Assembly (NCBI GenBank): GCA_044225795.1
Contig: JBGAIF010000008.1
Location: forward strand, 1 to 64,000
Length of the DNA stretch: 64,000 nt
Direction of reading: 5' to 3'
Source: Nemorincola sp044225795
GTDB lineage: Bacteria; Bacteroidota; Bacteroidia; Chitinophagales; Chitinophagaceae
Positions 19,031 through 28,441 of the stretch are shown piece by piece (position 1 is the stretch's first letter; the number at the start of each line of letters is the position of its first letter). A model generated the notes under the pieces. The model did not search any database and was not told the origin of the DNA. It saw nothing but the letters and a program-made list of their open reading frames with translations. The position numbers and the translations under genes were made by a program.

Positions 19031-20953
19031 ATGGTAAACAGCAACTTAAGATACATTACCTGCAGTGCATTTGCTAAGATGGTCTTCCTTTCCATCGCAT
19101 TACTTAGCGTTAATTCAGCTTCCGCCAGGAACAAAGATAAAGCTCCGGCAAAAAGCGATACTTTCTCCATCGCCAAAAAGTTGATCGCAAATAAGAAATT
19201 TGGCAAAGCCGGAAAAGTCCTTAAAAGATACAGTGCTTCACATCCCAAAGACGTCAATGCTACATGGCTGTTGGCACAGGTGAATCTATATGCCGGCAAT
19301 TACAAAAGATCCGATGCTTACTATCAGTCTGCCATCAAGGCGCAACCGGCTAATGACTACCTGAAACTTAATTATATACACTCACTTGCCGATATGGGCA
19401 AAAGTGACCGGGCGGAGACCATGCTCTTTGCCCTGGAAAACAACAATGTTGATTATTCCGACATCTCCATGCTCCACGCCCGCCTGAATTATTATGGCGG
19501 CGACAACAAACGTGCTGCAGCCTACATGAAGAAGGTAATGCAGTACACAGATAAGAAGGATGAAGCCTATGAGTTGAATGATCTTATTGAAAATGCCCGT
19601 GCAGCAAAAATATCATTAAATGAATCTTATCTTTCAGATAATCAGCCAGTTAATATTCTTACTTCAACAATAAGATTAGAAAAGAATTTCAATAGGTCAC
19701 TTGGGTTATTTGTTGAATGTAACGACTATCACTTCATGCAAACAACAACGACCGACGCTCCCTGGCTGAAGATAGGAGATCGGCTGTTTATGCCAAAAGC
19801 AGGCCTTCATTTTAATATCGGGGGAGGTATTTTGCAGTTCCCATATAACAAAACTATTGCATGGACAGTAGAGCTAGGACTTAATAAAACCATATCTCCA
19901 CAGTTTGATGTGGACATAAATATTGACCGCTCCCCATACTTTGGTACCAGAGCAAGTATTGATACAACCATCATGACCACCAGGTTTGCCGGTATGCTGA
20001 ACTGGCATAAGAACAACTGGCTGGGGCAGGCAGCCTTCCTCAATAATTCTTTTGAGGGAAGCAATAACGTATATTCAGCATATGCTTATGTGTTGGTTCC
20101 GGTTGTGGCATTTTCAAACGGCAAATTACAGGCAGGCATCAGCACCAGCTACAGCAACTCAACAGAATCTCGCTATCGTGCAGTTAACTCACTGGCAGAC
20201 ATTATCACAAACTACAATCCGTCAGTGCCGATCGCAGGAGTTTATGCTCCTTACTTTACACCCGACAATATGATGATCAATTCGGCGCTGTTATCCTTTA
20301 CGATATCACCTTCAAAGAAAACAGATATCTATCTGAACGGAGATGCCGGAAGCGGAAGCATACAAAATCCATACGTTTATCTTGATAAGAACAGTTCTGG
20401 AACAGTTTTCCTGAACAGGGGCTTCTCAACCGAACACTTTACTCCTTACAGCGCTTCTGCCGGCATCAGCTATCATATTAACAGGTCATGGCAGATATCG
20501 GGAAAATATACCTACCGCAGCACTTATTTCTTTACCAGCAATTTCGTGACTGTCCGGATCGAAAAAAGCTTTTTACACCACGACAAACAAAGAAAGGACG
20601 ACAAGGGCTCCGCCTTCTCAAAAAAGATCAAAGAAATAGAAAACGAGATACAGGGGCTTTATAAAAGTAAGAACCCATCTGAACTGAAGCACGATGTTGC
20701 GGGGATCAGGTCAAAACTGGTCGCGATGCGCGATGAACAGCAGCGACAAAAGAGTATGACAGAGGTGACGCCCGGCAGTGATAAAGCACAGCAATTGCAG
20801 GAGCGTTTCAACAGCCTCAATGAAATGATCGCAGACCTGGATTCGGTGGCCCTGAATGACAATGAACAGGCAGTAAGCAAAAGGGAATGGATGGTGGACA
20901 AGCAATATGAACTGACCGCTGTGCGCTACAATGGCTCCCTTGATGACGAATAA
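19031..20953 (+). CDS. TPR protein with C-terminal outer-membrane barrel, EPS export candidate
   Basis: A 640-residue exported protein. A hydrophobic leader (MVFLSIALLSVNSASARN inside the N-terminus) is followed by TPR-type helices (about 45-195, with a clear repeat around HPKDVNATWLLAQVNLYAG) and then a long Tyr/Asn/Ser-rich beta region (about 205-510) that reads as an outer-membrane barrel. The tail (about 520-640) is charged and probably coiled. The TPR-barrel plan is that of exopolysaccharide exporters such as BcsC or PgaA, and the next gene, nine bases downstream, is a BcsA-like synthase. I infer an export role. The leader could start at an internal ATG at 19079. Confidence 0.72.
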   Translation: MVNSNLRYITCSAFAKMVFLSIALLSVNSASARNKDKAPAKSDTFSIAKKLIANKKFGKAGKVLKRYSASHPKDVNATWLLAQVNLYAGNYKRSDAYYQSAIKAQPANDYLKLNYIHSLADMGKSDRAETMLFALENNNVDYSDISMLHARLNYYGGDNKRAAAYMKKVMQYTDKKDEAYELNDLIENARAAKISLNESYLSDNQPVNILTSTIRLEKNFNRSLGLFVECNDYHFMQTTTTDAPWLKIGDRLFMPKAGLHFNIGGGILQFPYNKTIAWTVELGLNKTISPQFDVDINIDRSPYFGTRASIDTTIMTTRFAGMLNWHKNNWLGQAAFLNNSFEGSNNVYSAYAYVLVPVVAFSNGKLQAGISTSYSNSTESRYRAVNSLADIITNYNPSVPIAGVYAPYFTPDNMMINSALLSFTISPSKKTDIYLNGDAGSGSIQNPYVYLDKNSSGTVFLNRGFSTEHFTPYSASAGISYHINRSWQISGKYTYRSTYFFTSNFVTVRIEKSFLHHDKQRKDDKGSAFSKKIKEIENEIQGLYKSKNPSELKHDVAGIRSKLVAMRDEQQRQKSMTEVTPGSDKAQQLQERFNSLNEMIADLDSVALNDNEQAVSKREWMVDKQYELTAVRYNGSLDDE

Positions 20954-20962
20954 CAAGCCTTT

Positions 20963-22564
20963 ATGCCGTACCAGTCATACAATAAGGGCCAGGATGAGCT
21001 ATGGCAGTTCAAGGAGGCTAAGCGTGTAACAGCTTTAGACCGTTTCCTGTTATTGATATTGGTGATCACAGGTATCATATCTATCCTCCGTATGGCCGAT
21101 TGGTGGTTCAGGAGAGACCACATCGGAGATCCGGTCCTCTACATGATACTTACCCTGGCTTTCTGGTATTCCATCTTCCGGCTGATACTCATCTGGATCA
21201 ACTACCTCAGGATCAGGAAAGCCCCCCACAGGGCGGCACCGCAGGGATTGAGCGTTGCTATTTTCACCACAAGTTCTCCTGGTGAGCCACTGGCCATGTT
21301 TGAAAAGACACTTGAAGCATGCGCCAAAATAACCTACCCGCATACTACCTACCTGCTGGATGACACCAGGGATCCCGCATTTAAAGCCGTGGCGGAGAAA
21401 CATGGAGCAGTTTGGCTGGAACTCGTGGGCATTCCGGGTGCAAAAGCAGGAAAGATCAATAAGGCATTGGAACTGACGACGGAAGATTTTATCCTTGTCT
21501 TAGACCCCGACCATATACCCTTCCCTGAATTCCTTGACCATACACTCGGTTATTTCGAAGATGAAAAGATCGGATTTGTGCAGGTCTCACAGGCCTACTA
21601 TAATCAATACAGGTCTTTTACTGCAACAGGGGCTGCAGAACAGACCTATAATTTCTATGGACCAACACAAATGTCCCTTTATGGCTATGGCTGTAGTGTG
21701 GCCATCGGTGCCAATTGTACTTTTCGCAGGAAAGCATTAGACAGCGTTGGCGGCCATGGTATAGGCCTTGCAGAAGACCTGATCACAGCGATCCGTATTC
21801 ACAGTGCAGGCTGGAAGTCCGTGTACAACCCGGTAGTGGTAAGTCGGGGATTGGTGCCGGAGGACTTCGGTTCTTTCTGCAAACAGCAGTTAAAATGGTC
21901 CCGCGGCGTGTTTGAGGTATTGTTCATGGAGCTACCACGCCTCTACAGAAAGCTGACCGGCTGGCAAAGAATTTCCTACTTCACCATCGGCACCTACTAC
22001 CTTGTAGGGCTTACTCAATTAATATTCACTATCATCCCCTTCCTGTATTTCTTCACAGGTGTGTTGCCTGCACGTATGGAGTTTGCCGACTTCATCATTT
22101 ATGGGACCCCGGTTGCTATATGCGCAATCACTATATACCTGTATATGCAACGCTGGGTATGCGATACGGCTACAGAGCGTGGCCTGCACTGGCGGGGTAT
22201 GGTACTGAAATTTGCCTGCTGGCCTGTGTTCCTAATTGGTTTCCTGCTGGCCCTGGTCAATGCTGAGATACCCTACATACCTACCGCCAAAAAAGCTGCT
22301 GTGGGTTATATCACTCCCTATATACGGCCTATGATCATACACTCGGTCACCTTTGTCCTCGCAGTGGGAGGGGTGGTCATTTACCGCAGGTTTTTCATGC
22401 CGGAAAGCCAACTGGCACTCTCTGCTGAGCGCACCTGGGGAATGATCGGATTTGCTTTCCTGGCATTTATTATGGCAATAGGTGGTATTTTTGCAGCGCT
22501 GGAGGCATGGAAGCTGAAAGAAGAGGACCCCTGGGATTCGGTAAACATAAGTAGCCCGAAATGA
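20963..22564 (+). CDS. Processive family 2 glycosyltransferase (BcsA-like)
   Basis: Inner-membrane polysaccharide synthase of 533 residues. Two membrane helices (about 26-44 and 59-80) precede the GT-A catalytic domain: D133-D134, the DPD metal motif at 181-183, ED at 271-272 and QQLKW at 308-312 as the QxxRW motif of processive synthases. Four to five helices follow, with a loop between. A PilZ domain is absent, so c-di-GMP control as in cellulose synthase is not indicated. Flanked by a TPR/barrel protein and a GH26-like hydrolase, it probably makes a secreted beta-glycan; the sugar is not determined by sequence. Confidence 0.88.
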   Translation: MPYQSYNKGQDELWQFKEAKRVTALDRFLLLILVITGIISILRMADWWFRRDHIGDPVLYMILTLAFWYSIFRLILIWINYLRIRKAPHRAAPQGLSVAIFTTSSPGEPLAMFEKTLEACAKITYPHTTYLLDDTRDPAFKAVAEKHGAVWLELVGIPGAKAGKINKALELTTEDFILVLDPDHIPFPEFLDHTLGYFEDEKIGFVQVSQAYYNQYRSFTATGAAEQTYNFYGPTQMSLYGYGCSVAIGANCTFRRKALDSVGGHGIGLAEDLITAIRIHSAGWKSVYNPVVVSRGLVPEDFGSFCKQQLKWSRGVFEVLFMELPRLYRKLTGWQRISYFTIGTYYLVGLTQLIFTIIPFLYFFTGVLPARMEFADFIIYGTPVAICAITIYLYMQRWVCDTATERGLHWRGMVLKFACWPVFLIGFLLALVNAEIPYIPTAKKAAVGYITPYIRPMIIHSVTFVLAVGGVVIYRRFFMPESQLALSAERTWGMIGFAFLAFIMAIGGIFAALEAWKLKEEDPWDSVNISSPK

Positions 22565-23712
22565 TGAATGTGAAGGACATATCGTTCAGGATCATCACTA
22601 CGCTTGCGGCGATAGGGATCTCATCACTATTGGTGTATGCGCTTTCTCATGCCGGAAGTTCAACGAAAGGCCCTATTGAGAATGTCATGGAATATACCGG
22701 CGATATAATCAAGAACGTAGAGCAGAAACTGATCGTTGAGAACCGCGAAGAGAAAAGGTCGGACAAGCTGAAATGGCTGCAACCCTATACAAAGAATAAA
22801 AAGTTACTGACGCACCCGAACAAGATCCTTATGGGAGCTTTCGATAACGAGGCTATGGATAGCTACGATCCTGTTGTGGCTGTTGAAGACTCACTGACCA
22901 CTACCTTTCCGCTGATACACATCTATACCGCCTGGGGCAGCAAGCATAACGAGCGTTTCCCGACCGATCAGGTCAATAGTATTGCCGACCTGGGTTCTAT
23001 CCCGGTGATCACCTGGGAACCCTGGCTCTCCGACTTCAGCCAGGAGGAATTTCCCTCTGCAAAAGAAGACCGCAACAAAGGCGGAATGAAGGATGTGGCC
23101 GATGGGGCCTATGACACCTACATCCGGAAATGGGCACAAGCTGCTAAAAAAGCGAACAAACCCTTTTTCCTTCGGCTGGGCCACGAAATGAACGATGGAT
23201 ACAGGTATCCATGGGGTCCACACAACAACACGCCCCAGGATTTCATAGCAGCATGGCGGCATACGCACGATATTTTTACCAGTGCCGGGGCAAAGAATGT
23301 GATATGGGTTTGGAGCCCCCACCCTGCTTATGAATTCAGGGAGTTTTACCCGGGGAATGATTATGTAGATTATATTGGTTGCGGAACGCTCAACTATGGT
23401 ACAGTAGCCGCATGGAGCAAATGGTGGTCATTCAAAGATATCTTTGGTAAGTTCTATGACAGCGTGGCCGAATACAGGAAACCAATAATGATCACCGAGT
23501 TTGGCTCACTGGCAGTGGGCGGTAACCGCGCTAAGTGGTATGCCGCAGCTTTAGACAGTATGCCGCAGAGATACCCGCTCGTTAAGTCCATCATCTTCTT
23601 CCACTTCTCCAAAGACAATACGACTACCCAGCAGACCCTTAACTGGTACTTTAAAGACGAAAAAAACGTAACTTCGGCTATCACCAGGGCAGTAAACAAA
23701 TGGCACCAGTAA
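22561..23712 (+). CDS. GH26-like glycoside hydrolase, membrane-anchored
   Basis: A 383-residue protein with one N-terminal signal-anchor helix (about 10-28) and a TIM-barrel domain of the beta-mannanase family GH26 type. The acid/base glutamate is E209 in LRLGHEMN and the nucleophile E313 in ITEFGS; TWEPW near 151-155 is also characteristic. The start codon overlaps the synthase stop (ATGA). In exopolysaccharide operons such hydrolases trim or release the nascent polymer, which fits here and hints at a mannose- or glucose-containing beta-glycan; that is inference. Confidence 0.82.
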   Translation: MMNVKDISFRIITTLAAIGISSLLVYALSHAGSSTKGPIENVMEYTGDIIKNVEQKLIVENREEKRSDKLKWLQPYTKNKKLLTHPNKILMGAFDNEAMDSYDPVVAVEDSLTTTFPLIHIYTAWGSKHNERFPTDQVNSIADLGSIPVITWEPWLSDFSQEEFPSAKEDRNKGGMKDVADGAYDTYIRKWAQAAKKANKPFFLRLGHEMNDGYRYPWGPHNNTPQDFIAAWRHTHDIFTSAGAKNVIWVWSPHPAYEFREFYPGNDYVDYIGCGTLNYGTVAAWSKWWSFKDIFGKFYDSVAEYRKPIMITEFGSLAVGGNRAKWYAAALDSMPQRYPLVKSIIFFHFSKDNTTTQQTLNWYFKDEKNVTSAITRAVNKWHQ

Positions 23713-23989
23713 GATTTATTTTCAAAGATACCCCTGAGGCTACTGCCTTCAAAAGACTCCTGAAATGGTGGTTTTATGCTGATGTATTTATCTTACTGGT
23801 AGCATTAGGTGTTTTTCGCTGCAATTTGAACAAGCCGGCAAGGACATGATATTCCTTTTGTTGATGGGCTTACTTTGGTGGCCATATGCCCTTTTAGACG
23901 GAAGAAAACATGTGATCAAATTAAATAACTATACGTTTAAGTATAATAAACCGGAAAATAATTCTTGTTTTCCCCGGTTCAGCATTTAA
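23700..23989 (+). pseudogene. Small two-helix membrane protein, apparently frameshifted
   Basis: An ATG at 23700, overlapping the GH26 gene by 13 bases, opens a 49-codon frame (MAPVRFIFKDTPEATAFKRL..) that enters a membrane helix and stops at 23849. The +1 frame continues through natural-looking protein (SLQFEQAGKD then a second helix MIFLLLMGLLWWPYAL) to a stop at 23989. Adding one T to the T5 run at 23812-23816 joins them into one protein of about 97 residues with two membrane helices. I read this as one gene with a single-base loss, a sequencing error or, less likely, a programmed shift. It would be the last gene of the polysaccharide operon. Confidence 0.6.
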
Positions 23990-24013
23990 ACAACTCATTT
24001 CTATTTATTCCCG

Positions 24014-24021
24014 TACATTTG
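24014..24021 (+). promoter_or_regulatory. -7 box of the thiamine operon
   Basis: TACATTTG matches TAnnTTTG exactly and lies just before the riboswitch, so transcription would begin near 24027, at the first base-paired part of the TPP aptamer. Confidence 0.6.
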
Positions 24022-24029
24022 TTGAAACT

Positions 24030-24102
24030 TTAGGGGTGCCGATAATTACAGGCTGAGATCATACCCTTTGTACCTGCACAGGATAATGCCTGCGGAGGAA
24101 AA
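24030..24102 (+). promoter_or_regulatory. TPP riboswitch (THI element)
   Basis: The segment holds the conserved parts of the thiamine pyrophosphate aptamer in order: AGGGGTGCC, the GGCTGAGATCATACCC core, GTACCTG, and ACAGGATAATGCCTGCGGAGG. It sits in the leader of thiS and should turn the whole operon down when TPP is plentiful. No clear hairpin-plus-T-run terminator follows, so control at translation start is possible. Confidence 0.95.
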
Positions 24103-24165
24103 AGAGCATAAGACAATCGTACTATCTCTCCTTAGAGTTATTGCCATCATTACCAACTAGGTTAT

Positions 24166-24369
24166 ATGAACATCTATATCAACAATACACTTCATGATAT
24201 GCCGGCAGAGTCCGGTCTAAACGATGCAATTACCTCACTGAGCCTGAACTCACAAAAAGGCATCGCTGTCGCTATAAATAACGAGGTGATACCTAAAGCG
24301 GACTGGGAAGGTTATAAACTGTCTGAAGGAGATAAGATAATGCTCATACAAGCCACGCAGGGAGGGTGA
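24166..24369 (+). CDS. thiS: ThiS, sulfur carrier protein
   Basis: A 67-residue ubiquitin-like carrier that ends in Gly-Gly (IQATQGG). ThiF adenylates its C-terminus, a thiocarboxylate is formed there, and ThiG uses the sulfur for the thiazole ring. First gene of the operon, 63 bases after the riboswitch. Confidence 0.93.
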   Translation: MNIYINNTLHDMPAESGLNDAITSLSLNSQKGIAVAINNEVIPKADWEGYKLSEGDKIMLIQATQGG

Positions 24370-24432
24370 TACTGGCAATCTGTTAATAAGCTAAATCGAT
24401 TTTGAACATATTTTAAAAATAAATCAGGCCAT

Positions 24433-26289
24433 ATGAAAAAAGATACGGCACCAAAGAAAGGAGCTATTCACGGAAACAGCTACCCCAACTCTAAAAAGAT
24501 ATTTGTACAGGGCAAACTGCACGACATAAAAGTAGCCATGAGGGAGGTATCTGTCGGTCCTACCAAAACGCATACGTTCGGACTGGAAGAGATAACACCC
24601 AATCCGTCTGTGACCATATACGACACAAGTGGCGCCTATACAGACCCGTCTGCTACCATAGACATCACACAAGGTCTCCCTCGCCTTCGCGAGGAGTGGA
24701 TAAAGAACCGCGGTGATGTGGACCGGTTAGATGCCTTTACATCTGACTATTGCAACCAGCGAATGCAGGACGGCAAGCTCGACCATCTCCGTTTTGACCA
24801 CATACGCCTGCCCTACCGCGCAAAGAAAGGCAGCAATGTATCACAGATGCACTATGCAAAGAAAGGCATCATCACACCGGAGATGGAATACATCGCTATA
24901 CGCGAGAACCTGAGGATCGACGAACTGAAGAATAACAGTGAACTATGGAACCAACACGCAGGCGAAAGCTATGGCGCGAATATTCAGCCAAAGTACATCA
25001 CCCCTGAATTTGTAAGAGATGAGGTGGCCCGTGGCCGCGCTATCATCCCATCTAACATTAACCACCCGGAATGCGAGCCCATGATCATAGGACGCAACTT
25101 CCTGGTGAAGATCAATACCAATATCGGCAACTCTGCTGTTACCTCTTCTATAGAAGAGGAAGTTGAAAAAGCTGTGTGGAGCTGCACACTCGGCGGCGAT
25201 ACGCTGATGGACCTCTCTACCGGAAAGAACATACACGAAACACGTGAGTGGATCATACGTAATTGTCCCGTTCCCGTAGGCACAGTCCCCATCTACCAGG
25301 CATTGGAAAAAGTGAACGGCAAGGCTGAAGACCTGACATGGGAGATATTCCGCGATACACTCATCGAACAAGCTGAACAGGGTGTGGACTACTTCACTAT
25401 CCATGCCGGTGTATTACTCCGATATATACCGCTGACTGCGAAACGTGTTACAGGTATCGTATCACGCGGTGGCAGTATCATGGCCAAATGGTGCCTCGCC
25501 CACCACAAAGAGAATTTCCTCTATACACATTTTGAAGATATCTGCGAGATCATGAAGGCGTACGACGTCAGCTTCTCACTTGGTGATGGTCTTCGCCCCG
25601 GCTCAATCGCCGACGCCAACGACGCAGCCCAGTTCGGCGAACTCGAGACACTTGGTGAACTGACCAAAATTGCCTGGAAGCATGACGTGCAGGTAATGAT
25701 AGAGGGTCCGGGGCACGTGCCCATGCATTTGATAAAGGAAAATATGGATAAGCAACTGGCTTGCTGTGACGAAGCTCCTTTCTATACACTCGGCCCCTTG
25801 ACAACAGATATTGCTCCGGGGTACGACCATATTACATCGGCCATTGGTGCCGCAATGATCGGATGGTTTGGCACTGCCATGTTGTGCTATGTGACACCGA
25901 AGGAACACCTCGGCCTCCCGGACAAACAAGATGTAAAAGAAGGTGTTATTGCCTATAAGATAGCTGCTCATGCCGCAGATCTTGCCAAGGGGCATCCCGG
26001 AGCGCAGTATAGAGATAACGCTTTGAGCAAGGCACGATTCGAATTCCGCTGGGAAGACCAGTTCAACTTGTCCCTCGACCCGGAGACTGCACGCTCCTAT
26101 CACGACGAAACATTACCGGCTGAAGGTGCCAAGATCGCGCACTTCTGCTCTATGTGCGGTCCGCACTTCTGCTCTATGAAGATAACACAGGACATCCGCG
26201 ACCATGCCAAGAAGGAAGAGGAAATGCTGAAAGGCATGGAAGAAAAATCGAAGGAATTTGCAGAGGCCGGAGGGGAAATATATAGTTAG
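24433..26289 (+). CDS. thiC: ThiC, phosphomethylpyrimidine synthase
   Basis: Radical-SAM enzyme that rearranges aminoimidazole ribotide into hydroxymethylpyrimidine phosphate. The 618-residue length is typical. The C-terminal CSMCGPHFCSM motif provides the [4Fe-4S] ligands in the ThiC pattern CxxCxxxxC. Other family blocks, such as EGPGHVPMH and FTSDYCNQRMQDGKLDHLRF-type sequence near residues 102-121, are present. It follows thiS and ends six bases before thiD. Confidence 0.97.
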   Translation: MKKDTAPKKGAIHGNSYPNSKKIFVQGKLHDIKVAMREVSVGPTKTHTFGLEEITPNPSVTIYDTSGAYTDPSATIDITQGLPRLREEWIKNRGDVDRLDAFTSDYCNQRMQDGKLDHLRFDHIRLPYRAKKGSNVSQMHYAKKGIITPEMEYIAIRENLRIDELKNNSELWNQHAGESYGANIQPKYITPEFVRDEVARGRAIIPSNINHPECEPMIIGRNFLVKINTNIGNSAVTSSIEEEVEKAVWSCTLGGDTLMDLSTGKNIHETREWIIRNCPVPVGTVPIYQALEKVNGKAEDLTWEIFRDTLIEQAEQGVDYFTIHAGVLLRYIPLTAKRVTGIVSRGGSIMAKWCLAHHKENFLYTHFEDICEIMKAYDVSFSLGDGLRPGSIADANDAAQFGELETLGELTKIAWKHDVQVMIEGPGHVPMHLIKENMDKQLACCDEAPFYTLGPLTTDIAPGYDHITSAIGAAMIGWFGTAMLCYVTPKEHLGLPDKQDVKEGVIAYKIAAHAADLAKGHPGAQYRDNALSKARFEFRWEDQFNLSLDPETARSYHDETLPAEGAKIAHFCSMCGPHFCSMKITQDIRDHAKKEEEMLKGMEEKSKEFAEAGGEIYS

Positions 26290-26295
26290 CCGATC

Positions 26296-27045
26296 ATGAG
26301 AAAATACGCACTTTCCATCGCTGGTTTCGACCCGTCTGCCGGAGCAGGAGTTCTGGCAGATGTGAAGACCTTTGAAAGTCATGAAGTTTATGGCATGGGA
26401 GTGGTATCTGCGCTTACCTGGCAGAATGATATTACTTTCGGGAAAGTAGAATGGATCCCCGTTCAGAATATAAAAGAACAGATAGCCTTATTACTTCAGC
26501 GCTTCGATATCAGGCATATCAAAATAGGTTTGATCGAAAGCATGGAAGTACTAAATGAGTTAGTGAAATTTCTCCACAGCAACATTCAGGACCCTATAAT
26601 TGTTTGGGATCCGATACTTAGAGCAAGTGCAGGGTTCTCTTTTCACAAAGTAATAGGATCACAACCAGGGGAGTTAACAAGAGGTATTTACTGCATTACG
26701 CCAAACATACCCGAGGCGGAACAGTTAATAGGTACTGAGCAAATGCAGGAAAAACTGGAAGCACTGAGCGAAACAGTGAATATATATCTCAAAGGCGGCC
26801 ATGCTGATGGAGACACATCATTGGACATGCTGTTTACCAGTGACCATACTTATGTATTCTCTAATGAACGACTGGAGAATGGCGCAAAGCACGGCAGCGG
26901 ATGTGTACTATCATCTGCATTGACAGCCCAACTGGCTCTTGGCAATGATCTGCCAGCAGCAGCCGAGCATGCCAATGCTTATACACACAGGTTTCTTTCC
27001 AGTAATGAGACTTTATTAGGCTATCATCAACCTTTCACCGCATGA
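26296..27045 (+). CDS. thiD: ThiD, HMP/HMP-P kinase
   Basis: Ribokinase-fold enzyme that phosphorylates hydroxymethylpyrimidine and its monophosphate to the pyrophosphate used by ThiE. The 249-residue chain opens with the substrate block AGFDPSAGAGVLADVKTFE and ends with the GSGCVLSSALTAQLALG anion-hole segment. It overlaps thiE by four bases (ATGA). Confidence 0.92.
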   Translation: MRKYALSIAGFDPSAGAGVLADVKTFESHEVYGMGVVSALTWQNDITFGKVEWIPVQNIKEQIALLLQRFDIRHIKIGLIESMEVLNELVKFLHSNIQDPIIVWDPILRASAGFSFHKVIGSQPGELTRGIYCITPNIPEAEQLIGTEQMQEKLEALSETVNIYLKGGHADGDTSLDMLFTSDHTYVFSNERLENGAKHGSGCVLSSALTAQLALGNDLPAAAEHANAYTHRFLSSNETLLGYHQPFTA

Positions 27046-27662
27046 CAACGATCAGTAAACTCCAATTTATTACCACCAATGCGGCACTAGCCGAGAAGGC
27101 CTGCATCGGAGGTGTGGACTGGATACAACTGCGACTGAAGAATGTCTCTTATGCCGACCACTATGCCATTGCACAGGAGGTCAAAGCTGTATGCCGTGAG
27201 TTTGGTGCCACCTTCATTATCAATGACAATGTCGCGCTGGCCATTGATGCCGGGGCTGATGGTGTGCACCTGGGACAAAAGGATATGGCTCCCGATACAG
27301 CCCGAAGCCTTGCCGGACAGCGGTTCATTATTGGCAGTACTGCAAACACCTTTGAAGATGTAGCCCGCCTGAGCCACATGCCCATTAATTACATTGGCCT
27401 CGGCCCGTTCCGGTACACTGCCACTAAGGAGAATCTCAGCCCCGTTCTTGGCATCAATGGCTACAGGTCAATATTCGAACAATTGCACAAAGAGGATATA
27501 AAATACCCACCTGTAATAGGTATAGGTGGTATAACATTGAATGATGTGACGGCACTGATGCAAACGGGGCTGTATGGCATTGCGGTATCGGGAGCTATAT
27601 CCGCAGCGGCGGATGTAACCGGAGCGGCTATTGCATTTAAAAGACTATTGGGTTATGAATGA
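27042..27662 (+). CDS. thiE: ThiE, thiamine-phosphate synthase
   Basis: Joins HMP pyrophosphate and the thiazole phosphate to give thiamine phosphate. The 206-residue TIM barrel has WIQLRLKN near the start, FIINDNVALAIDAGADGVHL with the family's aspartate-rich phosphate site, and the GLGPFRYTATK and IGIGGI loops. Overlaps thiD at its start and thiG by eight bases at its end. Confidence 0.93.
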   Translation: MTTISKLQFITTNAALAEKACIGGVDWIQLRLKNVSYADHYAIAQEVKAVCREFGATFIINDNVALAIDAGADGVHLGQKDMAPDTARSLAGQRFIIGSTANTFEDVARLSHMPINYIGLGPFRYTATKENLSPVLGINGYRSIFEQLHKEDIKYPPVIGIGGITLNDVTALMQTGLYGIAVSGAISAAADVTGAAIAFKRLLGYE

Positions 27663-28437
27663 TACAAAGAATGATCTTCTGAAGATCGCAGACAGAACAT
27701 TTTCATCGAGGTTGTTTACCGGTACCGGCAAATTCGGCAATCATCAATTGATGGAAGATGCTCTATTGGCTTCCGGTTCTGAGTTAGTGACTGTAGCGCT
27801 GAAACGTGTAAGTATGGATGGTGAAAGTGATGATATACTACCTCACCTGCACCATGCGCACATCAACCTGCTCCCTAATACTTCGGGGGTACGTAATGCT
27901 GATGAAGCTGTTTTTGCTGCTCAGTTAGCCATGGAGGCTTTACAGACCAATTGGTTGAAACTAGAGATACATCCGGACCCTAAATACCTGATGCCTGACC
28001 CTATAGAAACATTGAAAGCGGCTGAAAAACTGGTAAAGATGGGGTTTGTTGTACTACCGTACATTCATGCCGACCCTGTGCTCTGCAAGCGACTGGAAGA
28101 AGTAGGTGTTGCCGCAGTAATGCCGCTTGGGTCACCCATTGGCAGCAATATGGGACTGAAAACGCTGGAGTTCTTGCAGATAATCGTAGAGCAAAGCAAT
28201 GTCCCTGTGGTAATAGATGCAGGTATAGGAGCACCAAGCCACGCCGCTGCTGCCATGGAGACAGGCGCCGATGCTGTACTTGTAAATACAGCCATTGCTG
28301 TAGCCGGAGACCCTGTAAAAGTAGCTACCGCATTCAAAATGGCGGTAGAAGCAGGCAGAATGGCTTATAATGCGAGGTTAGGATCAGTAAAAACTTATGC
28401 GGAAAGCAGCAGCCCTCTGACAGATTTTCTAAACTAA
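27655..28437 (+). CDS. thiG: ThiG, thiazole synthase
   Basis: Makes the thiazole phosphate from deoxyxylulose phosphate, ThiS thiocarboxylate and dehydroglycine. The 260-residue TIM barrel has the lysine of VTVALKRV that forms the imine with the sugar, LPNTSGVR, the MPLGSPIGSNMG loop and the VDAGIGAPSHAAAAMETGAD block. The ATG at 27655 is chosen because it yields the normal N-terminus (MNDTKNDLLKIADRTFSSRL); an upstream TTG would add eight residues inside thiE. Confidence 0.94.
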   Translation: MNDTKNDLLKIADRTFSSRLFTGTGKFGNHQLMEDALLASGSELVTVALKRVSMDGESDDILPHLHHAHINLLPNTSGVRNADEAVFAAQLAMEALQTNWLKLEIHPDPKYLMPDPIETLKAAEKLVKMGFVVLPYIHADPVLCKRLEEVGVAAVMPLGSPIGSNMGLKTLEFLQIIVEQSNVPVVIDAGIGAPSHAAAAMETGADAVLVNTAIAVAGDPVKVATAFKMAVEAGRMAYNARLGSVKTYAESSSPLTDFLN

Positions 28438-28441
28438 TACT

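Noticed and set aside
20963..22564. Standard cellulose synthase operon (bcsA)
   Set aside because: The GT2 domain is BcsA-like but PilZ is absent, no bcsB is present and the hydrolase is GH26-like, not GH8.
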